A stretch of DNA of 64,000 nucleotides, taken from NCBI RefSeq assembly GCF_001896135.2, contig NZ_MPOH02000011.1, positions 391,103 to 455,102 of the forward strand, in the 5' to 3' direction. This document shows, piece after piece, positions 1 through 9,568 of the stretch (position 1 is its first letter; each line of letters starts with the position of its first letter). The stretch comes from Streptomyces phaeoluteigriseus. GTDB lineage: Bacteria > Actinomycetota > Actinomycetes > Streptomycetales > Streptomycetaceae. The notes below the pieces were generated by a model, which was not told where the DNA came from, ran no database searches, and worked only from the letters and a program-made list of their open reading frames with translations. The translations under genes were made by a program, and so were the position numbers.

Positions 1-1659
1 TGCTTCGGCCTCGCCTTCAACACCAAGATGCTCCAGGGCTACATCGCGCTGCCCGCCGTCTTCGCGGTCTACCTGTACGCGGCGAAGCCGAAACTGGTGA
101 AGCGGCTCGTCAACCTGGCCGCCGCGGCCGTGGTCCTCGCGGTCTCCAGCTTCTGGTGGGCGGCGGCCGTCTCCCTGGTCCCGGCCGACGAGCGGCCCTA
201 CATCGGCGGCTCGACCGACGGCACCGCCTGGAACCTGATCATGGGATACAACGGCCTCGGCCGGGTCCTCGGAGGCGAGGGCAACGGCGGCGGGGGCGGA
301 GGGGGCGGGGGCGGCTTCGCCGGGTCCGCCGGCCTCGGCCGGATGTTCAACGACATCCTCGGCGGCCAGATCTCCTGGCTGATCCCCTTCGCCGCCATCG
401 CGCTCGTCGGTGGCATCGTCCTGTGCGGGCGCGCCCCGCGCACGGACCCCGCCCGCGCCGCCCTGGTGATGTGGGGCGGCTGGACCGCCCTGCACTACGT
501 GACCTTCGCCATGGCCGAGGGCACCATGCACCCGTACTACACGACCGCCCTCGCCCCGGGCATCGCGGCGCTGTGCGGGGGCGGCGGCCTCATGCTGCTG
601 CGCGCCTTCCGCGCCGACCGGCGCTGGGCGTGGGTGCTGCCGCTCGCCCTCGCGGTCACGGCCGGCTGGGCGATCGTGCTGCTGCGCCGGGCCTCCGGCT
701 GGAACACCTGGCTGTGGCCGGCCGTCGGCGTCGTCATGGCGCTGGCGATCATGGGGCTGTTCGTCTTCCGCTCGGGCGACCGCGCCCGCCTGCTGGCCGC
801 TTCGGTGGCCGCGGCGGTCGTCGCCTCGGTGGCCGGTCCGGCGGCGTACGCCTGGTCGGTGCCGTCCGGTTCGGGCGGCGGGGCGATGGGCGGGACGAAT
901 CCGACGGCCGGGCCCACGACCGGGAGCGGTGGCTTCGGCGGCGGCGGTCCCGGCGGCGGCCGGGGCGGGCTGCCGGGCACGGGCGGCGAACAGGCCGGGC
1001 AGGCCGGGCAGGCCGAGGGGCAGACCGGCGGCCAGGCCGGTGGCTTCCCCGGGGGCGGTGAGCAGCCCGGCGGCCAGGCGGGCGGTACAGCCCGGCGGCC
1101 AGGCGGCGGTACGCCTCCCGGCGGCGCCGCTCCCGACGGCGATACGGCCCCGGGTGGCACCGCGGCCGAAGGCGGCGCCGGTGCGGGCGGCGGACCCGGT
1201 GGTGCCGACATGGGCGGGGGCGGCATGGGCGGGGGCGGCGCGAGCACCGAGCTGCTCTCGTACCTGAAGAAGAACCAGGACGGCGCCAAGTGGCTGCTGG
1301 CGGTGTCGAGTTCGCAGACCGCCGCGCAGCTGATCCTCAGCAGCGGTGAGCCGGTGATCTCCATGTGGGGCTGGTCCGGCTCCGACAACGCGATGACGCC
1401 GGCCCGGTTGAAGGAGCTGGTGAAGAAGGGCGAGCTGCACTACATCCAGCTCGGCGGCGGCACGGGTGGCGGCGGCATGGGCGGCGGCTCCACGGCAAGC
1501 TCCGAGGTGACGGAGTGGGTGCAGAAGAACGGGACGGTGGTGAAGGAGAGCGACTACAGCGCGACCTCGGGCACGACGTCCGACTCGTCCGCGGCCTCCG
1601 ACTCGACCTCGGCCTCCGAGTCGACGGTCTACCGGTTGGACGCCTCGGACGTGACCTGA
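1..1659 (+). CDS. ArnT/GT39-like membrane glycosyltransferase, C-terminal part (5' end outside window)
   Basis: The open frame enters from the left edge, so the N-terminal catalytic portion is missing. What remains has several hydrophobic segments (roughly residues 10-60 and 115-275 of the visible part), as in GT-C fold polyprenyl-phosphate-sugar transferases of the ArnT/PMT type. A poly-Gly run follows a loop near residue 90. Beyond about residue 285 is a long Gly/Pro/Gln-rich linker, then a soluble C-terminal domain (start LLSYLKKNQDGAKW) probably outside the membrane, and a Ser/Thr-rich tail. Low-complexity Gly-rich linkers of this kind are common in Streptomyces members of the family. The donor and acceptor cannot be told from this fragment. 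Confidence 0.8.
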   Translation, partial: CFGLAFNTKMLQGYIALPAVFAVYLYAAKPKLVKRLVNLAAAAVVLAVSSFWWAAAVSLVPADERPYIGGSTDGTAWNLIMGYNGLGRVLGGEGNGGGGGGGGGGFAGSAGLGRMFNDILGGQISWLIPFAAIALVGGIVLCGRAPRTDPARAALVMWGGWTALHYVTFAMAEGTMHPYYTTALAPGIAALCGGGGLMLLRAFRADRRWAWVLPLALAVTAGWAIVLLRRASGWNTWLWPAVGVVMALAIMGLFVFRSGDRARLLAASVAAAVVASVAGPAAYAWSVPSGSGGGAMGGTNPTAGPTTGSGGFGGGGPGGGRGGLPGTGGEQAGQAGQAEGQTGGQAGGFPGGGEQPGGQAGGTARRPGGGTPPGGAAPDGDTAPGGTAAEGGAGAGGGPGGADMGGGGMGGGGASTELLSYLKKNQDGAKWLLAVSSSQTAAQLILSSGEPVISMWGWSGSDNAMTPARLKELVKKGELHYIQLGGGTGGGGMGGGSTASSEVTEWVQKNGTVVKESDYSATSGTTSDSSAASDSTSASESTVYRLDASDVT

Positions 1660-1740
1660 CCACCGCACGGCACCGGCTGACGCCCGACAGCACCGACTGA
1701 CCGCGCGTCGGTCGCCCTACCGGCCCGCTCGGCGACAACG

Positions 1741-1764
1741 GCCCCTGACTCTCCCGTCAGGGGC
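1741..1764 (+). terminator. Hairpin terminator after the glycosyltransferase gene
   Basis: A 9-bp perfect stem (GCCCCTGAC / GTCAGGGGC) with a 6-nt loop is followed by GTTT. It lies 80 bp after the stop codon and before the next gene's promoter region, so it probably ends the upstream transcript. Confidence 0.7.
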
Positions 1765-1912
1765 GTTTCGCGCCATCAACTCGCGTGGACAAGGGGCGGT
1801 TTGCCGGTTCCCGTCATCCGATCGACATGTCAGATTCATTGCCCTGACCGCATGTGCATGTCACTCTCCCGATTGCCGCCTCCAATCCACACGCGTAGAT
1901 CGGACACCCCAC

Positions 1913-2716
1913 ATGCTGGCGACACGCATACGCCGATGGCAGTCGGTGGCCCTTGCCACCACTGCCGTGCTGGTCGGCCTCACCGCGCCCGCGCTCACCG
2001 CGACCCCCGCCGCGGCGACCACGACCGCGTACGACTCGACGTACTACAAGAACGCGGTCGGCAAGACGGGTACGAGCCTGAAGTCCTCACTGCACACGAT
2101 CATCACGCCCCAGACGAAGCTGTCCTACTCGGCTCTGTGGGAAGCGCTGAAGGTCACCGACCAGGACCCGAACAACAGCGGCAACGTGAAGCTGCTGTAC
2201 TCCGGCATCTCCCGCAGCAAGTCGCTCAACGGCGGCAACAGCGGCAACTGGAACCGCGAGCACGTGTGGGCCCAGTCGCACGGCGACTTCGGCACCTCGG
2301 CGGGTCCCGGCACCGACCTGCACCACATCCGCCCCGAGGACGTGACGGTCAACTCCATCCGCGGCAACAAGGACTTCGACAACGGCGGCAGCAGCTTCAC
2401 CAACTCCGGCGGCAGCCTCACCGACTCGAACTCCTTCGAGCCGCGTGACGCCGTCAAGGGCGACGTGGCCCGCATGATCCTCTACATGGCCGTCCGCTAC
2501 GAGGGCGACGACGGCTGGCCCAACCTGGAGCCCAACGACCTCGTCACCAACGGCAGCGTGCCCTACCACGGCCGCCTCTCCGTCCTGAAGGCGTGGAACG
2601 ACGAGGACCCGCCGGACGCCTTCGAGGAGCGTCGCAACCAGGCCATCTACGACACCTACCAGCACAACCGCAACCCGTTCATCGACCACCCGGAGTGGGT
2701 CGAGGCGATCTGGTAG
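1913..2716 (+). CDS. Secreted endonuclease I (EndA/NucM family)
   Basis: 267 aa. The N-terminus has a basic stretch, a hydrophobic core and an AAA-type cleavage region near residues 30-36, so this is a Sec or Tat exported protein. The mature part carries the endonuclease I signature: WNREHVWAQSHG (about residues 112-123) followed by DLHHIRPED, the beta-beta-alpha-metal motif. The family makes non-specific extracellular nucleases that degrade DNA (some also RNA), probably for nutrient scavenging. It is a single gene, convergent with the ThDP-enzyme gene to its right. The start chosen is the first ATG ahead of the signal peptide. Confidence 0.9.
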   Translation: MLATRIRRWQSVALATTAVLVGLTAPALTATPAAATTTAYDSTYYKNAVGKTGTSLKSSLHTIITPQTKLSYSALWEALKVTDQDPNNSGNVKLLYSGISRSKSLNGGNSGNWNREHVWAQSHGDFGTSAGPGTDLHHIRPEDVTVNSIRGNKDFDNGGSSFTNSGGSLTDSNSFEPRDAVKGDVARMILYMAVRYEGDDGWPNLEPNDLVTNGSVPYHGRLSVLKAWNDEDPPDAFEERRNQAIYDTYQHNRNPFIDHPEWVEAIW

Positions 2717-2781
2717 GCGAACGGTCCCGCACCACGACCCGGCCGGCCACGAGGGAGTCGCCCCTCGCGGCGGCGCTGTCG

Positions 2782-4467
2782 TCAGCCCAGGTGGGTCGGC
2801 GCGAACATGCGCAGTACCGCCGGCAGGACCACCACCGACGGGCCCGGCGACGCCAGGGCCTTCGCGAGGTCCGTCTCCAGGGATTCCGGGGTGGTGCGCA
2901 GGGCCGGGACACCGAAGGACTCGGCGAGGGCGACGTAGTCCGGGCGGGTCAGTTCCGTGGCCGTGGCCTGGCCGAAGGTGTCGGTCATGTACTCACGCAG
3001 GATGCCGTAGCCACCGTCGTCGACGATGAGCCAGGTGACGTTCAGGTCGTACTGCTTCGCCGTGGCCAGTTCCGCGACCGAGTAGAGGGCGCCGCCGTCG
3101 CCGGAGACGGCGAGGACCGGGCGGGTCGGGTCGGCGACCGCCGCGCCGAGGGCCGCCGGGAAGCCGTAGCCGAGGCCGCCCGCGCCCTGGGCGGAGTGCA
3201 TGTGGTTCGAGCCCTCGGGGTCGAAGGCCGACCACGCCCAGTACGCCAGGATCGTCATGTCCCAGAAGGACGGGGAGTCGGCGGGGAGCGCCTTGCGGAC
3301 GGACGCCAGCAGCTGCTGCTCCAGGGTCAGTTCCTGGGACGCGATGCGTTCGCGGACGCGGGAGAGGACCGTGCGTACGCGTTCCGGTGCCGTCGGGTCG
3401 CGGCGTTCGGGGGCCGTTTCCAGGAGGGCCTGGATCGCGAGGCGGGCGTCCGCGTGGATGCCCAGCGCCGGGTGGTTGGCCTCCAGTTTGCCGAGGTCGG
3501 CCTCGATCTGGACGACGCGGCCTCGCGGCTTGAACGTGTGGTAGTTCGAGGAGAGTTCGCCGAGGCCCGAGCCGATCACCAGCAGGACGTCCGCGTCCTC
3601 CAGGAAGTCCGTGGTGTGCCGGTCCTCCAGCCAGGACTGGAGGGACAGGGGGTGGGTCCAGGGGAAGGCGCCCTTGCCGCCGAAGGTGGTGACGACGGGG
3701 GCGTCGAGCCGTTCGGCGAGTTGGCGGAGCTTGCCGGAGGCGTCCGCGCGGACCACTCCGCCGCCGGCGATGATCGCCGGGCGGGCCGCCTTCGACAGCA
3801 GGTCGGCGGCGACCGCGGTCAGTTCGGGGCGCGGGGGGAGTTCCTCGGGGAAGGCGTCGCCGACCGTGACCACGGGGATCGTCGTCTCGGCCAGCAGTAC
3901 GTCCTGCGGGATCTCCACCCACACCGGTCCGTGCGGGGCCGTCAGCGCCGACTTCCAGGCCGCCTCCAGCGCGGAGGGGATCTGGGACTGGGCGCGGACC
4001 GTGTGGACCGACTTCACCACGCCCCGGAACGAGGCCGCCTGGTCGGGGAGTTCGTGGAGGTAGCCGTGGCGCCCGCCGCCGAGGCCGCGGGTGGGGACCT
4101 GGCTGCTGATCGCCAGGACGGGGGCGGAGGCCGCCGCCGCCTCCTGGAGAGCGGCGAGCGAGGTCAGCGCGCCCGGCCCCGTGGACAGCAGCAGCGGCGC
4201 CGCCTCCCCGGTGACGCGGCCGTACGCGTCCGCCGCGAAGCCCGCGTTGTTCTCCACCCGCAGGCCGACGTAGCGCAGGTCGGAGCGGCGCAGCGCGTCG
4301 AACACGCCGAGCGCGTGCTGGCCGGGCAGTCCGAAGACGGTGGTCGCGCCGAGCCCGGCCAGCGTCTCCACGACCAGGTCTCCGCCGTTGCGGCCGGGGG
4401 GCGGGTTCAGCGCGGCCTCCGTCTGGGCCGGCGTCGGACGGAGCACCAGGTCGTGGTCGTGAGTCAC
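2782..4467 (-). CDS. Thiamine-diphosphate-dependent enzyme, acetolactate-synthase-like
   Basis: 561 aa with the three-domain layout of the ThDP decarboxylase/synthase superfamily. The N-terminal Pyr domain has the catalytic Glu in [15 protein letters not shown] (about E72). The central domain contains IIAGGGV. The C-terminal PP domain contains [16 protein letters not shown]. The metal motif normally ends in Asn-Asn or Asn-Asp but here reads VDDGGYG, an unusual Asp. Similar proteins are often annotated as acetolactate synthase, but true IlvB is longer and sits with ilvN and ilvC, which are absent. It starts with GTG overlapping the stop of the upstream agmatinase-like gene by 4 nt, so the two are translationally coupled and probably act on the same substrate family. 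The substrate is unknown. Confidence 0.85.
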   Translation of the reverse strand: MTHDHDLVLRPTPAQTEAALNPPPGRNGGDLVVETLAGLGATTVFGLPGQHALGVFDALRRSDLRYVGLRVENNAGFAADAYGRVTGEAAPLLLSTGPGALTSLAALQEAAAASAPVLAISSQVPTRGLGGGRHGYLHELPDQAASFRGVVKSVHTVRAQSQIPSALEAAWKSALTAPHGPVWVEIPQDVLLAETTIPVVTVGDAFPEELPPRPELTAVAADLLSKAARPAIIAGGGVVRADASGKLRQLAERLDAPVVTTFGGKGAFPWTHPLSLQSWLEDRHTTDFLEDADVLLVIGSGLGELSSNYHTFKPRGRVVQIEADLGKLEANHPALGIHADARLAIQALLETAPERRDPTAPERVRTVLSRVRERIASQELTLEQQLLASVRKALPADSPSFWDMTILAYWAWSAFDPEGSNHMHSAQGAGGLGYGFPAALGAAVADPTRPVLAVSGDGGALYSVAELATAKQYDLNVTWLIVDDGGYGILREYMTDTFGQATATELTRPDYVALAESFGVPALRTTPESLETDLAKALASPGPSVVVLPAVLRMFAPTHLG

Positions 4468-5432
4468 TTCGCGCGGGCCTCTGCAATCTGGCGGGACATG
4501 ATCGTGGTCAGTTCGTACGCCGTGTGCGATGCCGCGACCGACGTGATCTCCGCGTGATCGTACGCGGGCGCGACCTCGACGACGTCCGCCGAGACGAGGT
4601 GGCAGGAGGCCAGGCCACGCAGGATCTCCAGCAGCTCGCGGGAGGTCATGCCGCCGGCCTCGGGGGTGCCGGTGCCGGGCGCGTGGGCCGGGTCGAGGCA
4701 GTCGATGTCGATGGAGATGTAGAGGGGGCGGTCGCCGATGCGCTGGCGCAGCTGGTCGGCGATCTCGTCCACGCCGCGCCGCATCACGTCCGCGGAGGTG
4801 ACGATGCCGAAGCCCATCTTCTCGTCGTCGGTGAGGTCCTGCTTGCCGTAGAGGGGGCCACGGGTGCCGACGTGGGAGAGGGCGGAGGTGTCGAGGATGC
4901 CTTCCTCGACGGCCCGGCGGAACGGCGTGCCGTGGGTGTACTCGGCGCCGAAGTAGGTGTCCCAGGTGTCGAGGTGGGCGTCGAAGTGGAGCAGGGCGAC
5001 CGGGCCGTGCTTCTTGGCGACCGACCTGAGGAGCGGGAGGGCGATGGTGTGGTCGCCGCCGAGGGTCATCAGGCGGGCGCCGGTGCCCAGCAGGTCGTCG
5101 GCCGCCGCCTCGACGGTCTCGACGGCCTCGTTGATGTTGAACGGGTTCACGGCGATGTCGCCGCCGTCCGCGACCTGGGCGAGGGCGAAGGGGGAGGCGT
5201 CCTGAGCGGGGTTGTAGGGCCGCAGCAGCCGGGACGCCTCGCGGATCGCGTTGCCGCCGAAGCGGGCGCCCGGCCGGTACGAGACACCGGAGTCGAACGG
5301 CACGCCCACGACGGCCACGTCGGCGCGGCCGACCTCGTCCAGGCGGGGCAGCCGGGCGAAGGTCGCGGGTCCGGCGTACCGCGGGACGCGGGAGGAGTCG
5401 ACCGGGCCGCGGGGTGTCTCGTTGCTGCTCAT
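4464..5432 (-). CDS. speB: Agmatinase / ureohydrolase family protein
   Basis: 322 aa, full length for arginase/agmatinase. All binuclear Mn ligand motifs are visible: GGDHT (about 125-129), DAHLD (151-155) and SIDIDCLDP (240-248). The family hydrolyses guanidino compounds to urea plus an amine (agmatine to putrescine, guanidinobutyrate to GABA, guanidinopropionate to beta-alanine), and I cannot tell which applies here. It is the first gene of a two-gene operon with the ThDP enzyme. A symporter gene follows upstream on the same strand after a 61-bp gap, with a divergent PucR regulator beyond. This context favours catabolism of an imported guanidino compound over polyamine biosynthesis. Confidence 0.88.
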   Translation of the reverse strand: MSSNETPRGPVDSSRVPRYAGPATFARLPRLDEVGRADVAVVGVPFDSGVSYRPGARFGGNAIREASRLLRPYNPAQDASPFALAQVADGGDIAVNPFNINEAVETVEAAADDLLGTGARLMTLGGDHTIALPLLRSVAKKHGPVALLHFDAHLDTWDTYFGAEYTHGTPFRRAVEEGILDTSALSHVGTRGPLYGKQDLTDDEKMGFGIVTSADVMRRGVDEIADQLRQRIGDRPLYISIDIDCLDPAHAPGTGTPEAGGMTSRELLEILRGLASCHLVSADVVEVAPAYDHAEITSVAASHTAYELTTIMSRQIAEARAK

Positions 5433-5493
5433 CTGCTGCCTTCTTTCCTACGCGTCGTCGCGTATGTACTGCTCTGTACCACTGGCTACGACT

Positions 5494-6954
5494 CTACTGG
5501 GGAGCCGGGACGGGTTCGGACACGAGTTCGGGATCCCGGCCGGCGAGCCGGTCGCGCCAGGCGGCGAGGACGGCGGCGTCGGTGGCCGGGGTCGCCAGGG
5601 AGACGGCGAGGTAGGCCGCGAGGGAGGACAGCAGGCCGTAGTAGACGGGCTCGTTGGCGAGGATGCCGTGGGTGGCCATGAGGGTGATGACGGTGACGCC
5701 GCCGACCACGACGGAGGCGAGGGCGCCCTGGGCGGTGCCGCGCCGCCACAGCAGTCCGCCGAGGATCGGCACGAGGAGGCCGCCGACGAGGAGGTTGTAG
5801 GCGACGGTCAGCGCCTCGACGACGTTGTTGAGGGCGATGGCGGTGCAGATCACCCCGACACCCATGATCAGGATGAAGGCGCGGTTGCCCCTGACCTCGT
5901 CGTGCTCCCCGTCGGAGGGCCGGACCGCTCCGCGCAGCCGTGCCCAGATGTCGTTGTTGGCGACGGTCGCGCAGGCGATCAGCGCGCCGGACGAGGTCGA
6001 CATGACGGCCGCGAGGGCCGCCGCGAGGACCAGTCCGCGCACGCCCATCGGCAGTTCGTCCTTGACGATGGTCGCGAAGGCGTCGTCGGGGGAGGCCAGG
6101 TCCGGGTAGAGCACCCTGGCCGCGGTGCCGATGACGGCGCCGGCGAGGGCGTAGGCGAGACAGTAGGTGCCCGCGACCGTGCCACCCCACCTGGCCGTCC
6201 GGTCGCCGCGCGCGGTGAACACCCGCTGCCAGATGTCCTGCCCGATGAGCATGCCGAACGTGTAGATCAGGACGTACGTGAAGATCGTCTCGCCGCCGAT
6301 GCCGAGCGGGTCGAAGTACTCGGTGGGCAGCTCGGCCTTCATCTCGGCGAAGCCGCCCGCCTTGACCACGGCGATCGGCAGCAGCAGGAGCAGAACGCCG
6401 ACCGTCTTGACGACGAACTGCACCATGTCCGTGAGCGTGATCGACCACATGCCGCCGAGCGTCGAGTAGGCGACGACGATCGAGCCGCCGAGGACGATCG
6501 CGAGGGTGCGGTCCATGTCGAAGAGCACGTCGAAGATCGTGGCGTAGGCGATGGTCGAGGTCACCGCGAGCATCAGGGTGTACGCCCACATGACGACCCC
6601 GGAGATGACGCCCGCCCGGCCGCCGTAGCGCAGGTCGAGCATCTCGGAGACGGTGTAGACCTTCAGGCGGGCGATGCGGGCCGAGAAGAACACCGACAGG
6701 GCGAGCAGTCCGAGGCCGATGGTGAAGACCATCCAGGCGCCGGAGAGGCCGTACTGGTAGCCGAGGCCGACGCCGCCGATGGTGGACGCGCCGCCCAGGA
6801 CGATCGCGGCCATGGTGCCCGAGTACATGACGGGGCCGAGCCGGCGGCCCGCGACCAGGAACTCGCTCTTGGACCTGGCGCGGCGCATGCCCCACCAGCC
6901 CATGACCAGCATCCCGGCCAGATAGACGACGATCACGATGTAGTCGACGGCCAT
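5494..6954 (-). CDS. Sodium:solute symporter (SSS family)
   Basis: 486 aa from the chosen ATG, about 13 hydrophobic segments, and the SSS-type signature (GGRRLGPVMYSGTMAA, and GMLIGQDIWQRVFTARGD near the middle). The ATG at 6954 is preferred over an in-frame start 13 codons upstream because AAGGAGG lies about 7 nt before it. The family imports small organic solutes (proline, pantothenate, urea, sugars) with Na+. It probably feeds the adjacent agmatinase/ThDP pair with a nitrogenous substrate and may be controlled by the divergent PucR regulator. Substrate assignment is inference from neighbours only. Confidence 0.88.
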   Translation of the reverse strand: MAVDYIVIVVYLAGMLVMGWWGMRRARSKSEFLVAGRRLGPVMYSGTMAAIVLGGASTIGGVGLGYQYGLSGAWMVFTIGLGLLALSVFFSARIARLKVYTVSEMLDLRYGGRAGVISGVVMWAYTLMLAVTSTIAYATIFDVLFDMDRTLAIVLGGSIVVAYSTLGGMWSITLTDMVQFVVKTVGVLLLLLPIAVVKAGGFAEMKAELPTEYFDPLGIGGETIFTYVLIYTFGMLIGQDIWQRVFTARGDRTARWGGTVAGTYCLAYALAGAVIGTAARVLYPDLASPDDAFATIVKDELPMGVRGLVLAAALAAVMSTSSGALIACATVANNDIWARLRGAVRPSDGEHDEVRGNRAFILIMGVGVICTAIALNNVVEALTVAYNLLVGGLLVPILGGLLWRRGTAQGALASVVVGGVTVITLMATHGILANEPVYYGLLSSLAAYLAVSLATPATDAAVLAAWRDRLAGRDPELVSEPVPAPQ

Positions 6955-7140
6955 GTGGGGCCTCCTTCGCACTCTCGGTGGCGTGTCGTGCAAGCGGTCG
7001 GTACGTCACCGGTGGCTGTGCGCGGGGACATCCGCCCGTACCCGCGGCCTCCGGTCGGGACGACCCTAGGTGGCCGGAAAGCGACTGCGAAGTGTACGTT
7101 TCATCCACTGGAGCCGTATGGGATGGAAGGAACGCACACC

Positions 7141-8676
7141 ATGCCGGAGCCCACGGTTCCGTCCACGCCACCGCCACCGCCGGTACCGCCCACTCCGCCC
7201 GTGCCCCTCGCCTCCCTGCTGGCCCGCGAGGACCTGGCCCTGCGCCAGATCGCCGGGCCCCGCGATCCGGGTCTGGCCGTCCACTGGGCGCACACCTCGG
7301 AGATGGCCGACCCGTACCCGTATCTGCTGGGCGGTGAGCTGCTGCTGACGGCCGGCGTGCACATTCCGGAGGCGGCGGGATCGGAGGCGGCGGGATCGGA
7401 CGGGGGTGCCCCCGGTCGAGCGCGGTCGGGAGCGGGGGACTATTTCGACGACTACGTCTCACGGATCGTGGCGGCGGGCGGCGCGGCGCTCGGGTTCGGC
7501 CTGGCGCCGGTGCACGACACCGTGCCGCGCGCCCTGGTCGCCGCCTGCGATGCCCACGCGCTGCCGCTTCTGGAGGTCCCGCCGCGGACCACCTTCTCCG
7601 GCGTGGCCCGCGCGGTCTGGCAGCTCATGGCCCAGGCCCGGCACGCCGAGCTGCGCCGGGTCACCGAGGCCCAGCAGAGCCTCGCCGCCGCCGCCTCCCG
7701 CCCGGACCCGGTGCCGTCGGTGCTGCGGCAACTGGCCCGGCGGGTGGGCGGACGGGCGGTGCTGTACGGGCCGGAGGGCACGGAGATCGCGGCGGCGGGG
7801 ACGCAACCGGGGAGCGAGGTGGGGCCGGCGCTGGCGGAGCTGGCGCGGGTCGTGCGGCCGGGCAGCCGCCCCGCCCCCGCCTCCGCCACCGACACCACCG
7901 GCGGCACCCATCTCGCCGCGTACGCCCTCGGGGCCGGCCGGGGCTTCGTCCTGGGGGTCGCCGCCGCCCGCCGCGAACCCGGTGATCACACCATCGCCTC
8001 CGTCGCCGCCGTCCTGCTCTCGCTGCTCACCGGCGAGCATCGCGGCGGCACGGAGGCGGCCCGCTCCTCGGCCCTCGTACGGCTGCTGCTCGGGGCCCCG
8101 CCGGAATCCGTGGCCCCACTGCTGGGCGGGGAGCGGTGGCAGGTGGTGCACGGGCGGCCCGAGGAGCAGGGCCCGGACGCGGTGGCCGCGTCCGCGCTGG
8201 GCGCCGCGCTCGGGTCGCCCCTGGTCGACCTCGGGGACGGGATCGTACGGGTGCTGGTGCCGGGCGAGCGGGAGCCGCTCGCACAGCCCGGCTGGACGCT
8301 GGGGGTCAGCGAGGCCGTGGCCCCCACCGACTGGCCGGCCGCCGACACCCGTGCGGGGCGCGCCCTGGCCCGCGCCCGCGCCACCCGCGCGCCTCTCGTC
8401 CGGCACGGCGCTCGCCCGGCGCTCGCCGACCTGGTGCCGCCGGACGAGGCCGCGGCGCACGCCCGTACGCTGCTCGCCCCCCTCGGCGAGACCCTCGCCG
8501 ACACCCTGCGGACCTGGCTGTCGCTGCACGGCAGTTGGGACCGTACGGCGGTGGCGCTGGGCGTGCACCGCAACACCGTGCGGCAGCGGATCGCGCGCTG
8601 CGCCGCCCTGCTGGGGACCGACCTGGACGACCCGGACGTACGGATGGAGCTGTGGTTCGCCCTGCGCCAACGGTGA
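7141..8676 (+). CDS. PucR family transcriptional regulator
   Basis: 511 aa. A Pro-rich N-terminal tail precedes a PucR N-terminal sensory domain (about residues 20-170), a middle region, and a C-terminal PucR HTH domain with the typical LSLHGSWDRTAVALGVHRNTVRQR helix-turn-helix (broken here as TLRTWLSLHGSWDRTA then LGVHRNTVRQRI, about residues 460-490). Family members sense metabolites of purine or amine catabolism and usually activate linked transport/catabolic genes. It is divergent from the symporter gene with about 185 bp between starts, and a GGAAGGA ribosome site precedes the ATG. A longer upstream open frame exists but reads through the opposite-strand symporter and is not coding. Confidence 0.87.
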   Translation: MPEPTVPSTPPPPPVPPTPPVPLASLLAREDLALRQIAGPRDPGLAVHWAHTSEMADPYPYLLGGELLLTAGVHIPEAAGSEAAGSDGGAPGRARSGAGDYFDDYVSRIVAAGGAALGFGLAPVHDTVPRALVAACDAHALPLLEVPPRTTFSGVARAVWQLMAQARHAELRRVTEAQQSLAAAASRPDPVPSVLRQLARRVGGRAVLYGPEGTEIAAAGTQPGSEVGPALAELARVVRPGSRPAPASATDTTGGTHLAAYALGAGRGFVLGVAAARREPGDHTIASVAAVLLSLLTGEHRGGTEAARSSALVRLLLGAPPESVAPLLGGERWQVVHGRPEEQGPDAVAASALGAALGSPLVDLGDGIVRVLVPGEREPLAQPGWTLGVSEAVAPTDWPAADTRAGRALARARATRAPLVRHGARPALADLVPPDEAAAHARTLLAPLGETLADTLRTWLSLHGSWDRTAVALGVHRNTVRQRIARCAALLGTDLDDPDVRMELWFALRQR

Positions 8677-8699
8677 GTCCGGCGAAGGCCGGCACCGTG
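8676..8699 (+). terminator. Weak GC hairpin after pucR
   Basis: An inverted repeat (CCGGC-GAA-GGCCGG type) begins immediately at the stop codon. The stem is short and no T-run follows, so termination is only possible, not certain. Confidence 0.3.
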
Positions 8700-8770
8700 C
8701 GTGGCCAGGGCCCGTGACCCGCGTCCCAGCGTCCGGGACACCGCAGACTCCCACCGGCCGCTGCCCCACA

Positions 8771-9568
8771 ATGGAAACCATGCCGATACCCGGGACACCC
8801 AGCCGCGCCGAACTCGTCGAGCACCTTGTGAAGACCCGTATCGCGGGTGATGTCGCCACCCCGCGCGAGAACAACCTCTCCCACTACCGCCAGTTGGCCA
8901 ACGGCGTCCGCAACTTCTGGCTCGGACTGGAGCTCGGCGACCGCTGGACCGACGAGCAGGACGTGCTCGCGGTGATGGCGGAGCGGGTCGGCGTCAACGA
9001 CGACCCCGAGTACCGCTACGGCCAGGACACCATCGACCCCCAGTTGACGGTCGACGGCCTGGAGCGGCTCGCCGGGCGGCTGCGCAAGGCCGCCGAGGAC
9101 CGGCAGCGGGTGCTGTTCGCCACCGGTCACCCGGGCGGTCTGCTGGACGTGCACCGGGCCACCGCGGACGCGCTGCGCGGAGCCGGCTGCGAGATCGTCG
9201 TCATCCCGGACGGGCTCCGGACGGACGAGGGATACGTCATGCAGTTCGCGCAGGTGGCGGTCCTGGAGCACGGCGCCACCCTGTGGCACACCCATTCGGG
9301 CGAACCGATGAAGGCGATCCTGACCGCCCTGGAGCGCGAGGGCCGCCCGCTGCCGGACCTGGTCGTCGCCGACCACGGCTGGGCGGGCTACGCCGGACAG
9401 CACGGCGTGGACTCCGTCGGATACGCCGACTGCAACGACCCCGCGCTGTTCCTCGCCGAGTCGGAGGGCACCGTCCAGGTGGCGGTCCCCCTCGACGACC
9501 ACGTCCTCAGCCCCCGCCACTACGACCCGATGACGGCCTACCTGCTGGCGGAGGCGGGACTCCTCTAG
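8771..9568 (+). CDS. Phosphatase-like conserved actinobacterial protein
   Basis: 265 aa (262 if the second ATG at 8780 is used; no strong ribosome site separates them). The sequence has FATGHPGG, an Asp/His-rich stretch (LWHTHSGEP) and LVVADHGWAG, typical of a conserved Streptomyces family usually named phosphatase, although I cannot identify a classical phosphatase motif. It has no signal peptide. Its stop codon shares the tetranucleotide CTAG with the stop of the convergent CDF transporter gene, so the two coding regions overlap tail to tail by 4 nt. Function is otherwise open. Confidence 0.75.
   Translation: METMPIPGTPSRAELVEHLVKTRIAGDVATPRENNLSHYRQLANGVRNFWLGLELGDRWTDEQDVLAVMAERVGVNDDPEYRYGQDTIDPQLTVDGLERLAGRLRKAAEDRQRVLFATGHPGGLLDVHRATADALRGAGCEIVVIPDGLRTDEGYVMQFAQVAVLEHGATLWHTHSGEPMKAILTALEREGRPLPDLVVADHGWAGYAGQHGVDSVGYADCNDPALFLAESEGTVQVAVPLDDHVLSPRHYDPMTAYLLAEAGLL

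Noticed and set aside
2782..4467. Acetolactate synthase large subunit (ilvB)
   Set aside because: No ilvN or ilvC nearby, shorter than IlvB, atypical metal motif, and coupled to a ureohydrolase gene.
2593..4557. Open frame of 654 codons on the plus strand
   Set aside because: It lies opposite the ThDP enzyme gene, has no domain, and is made of Arg/Gly/Asp-rich shadow codons typical of high-GC antisense frames.
5251..7140. Upstream extension of the PucR frame by 630 codons
   Set aside because: It runs antisense through the symporter and agmatinase genes. The ATG at 7141 with a ribosome site begins the recognisable protein.
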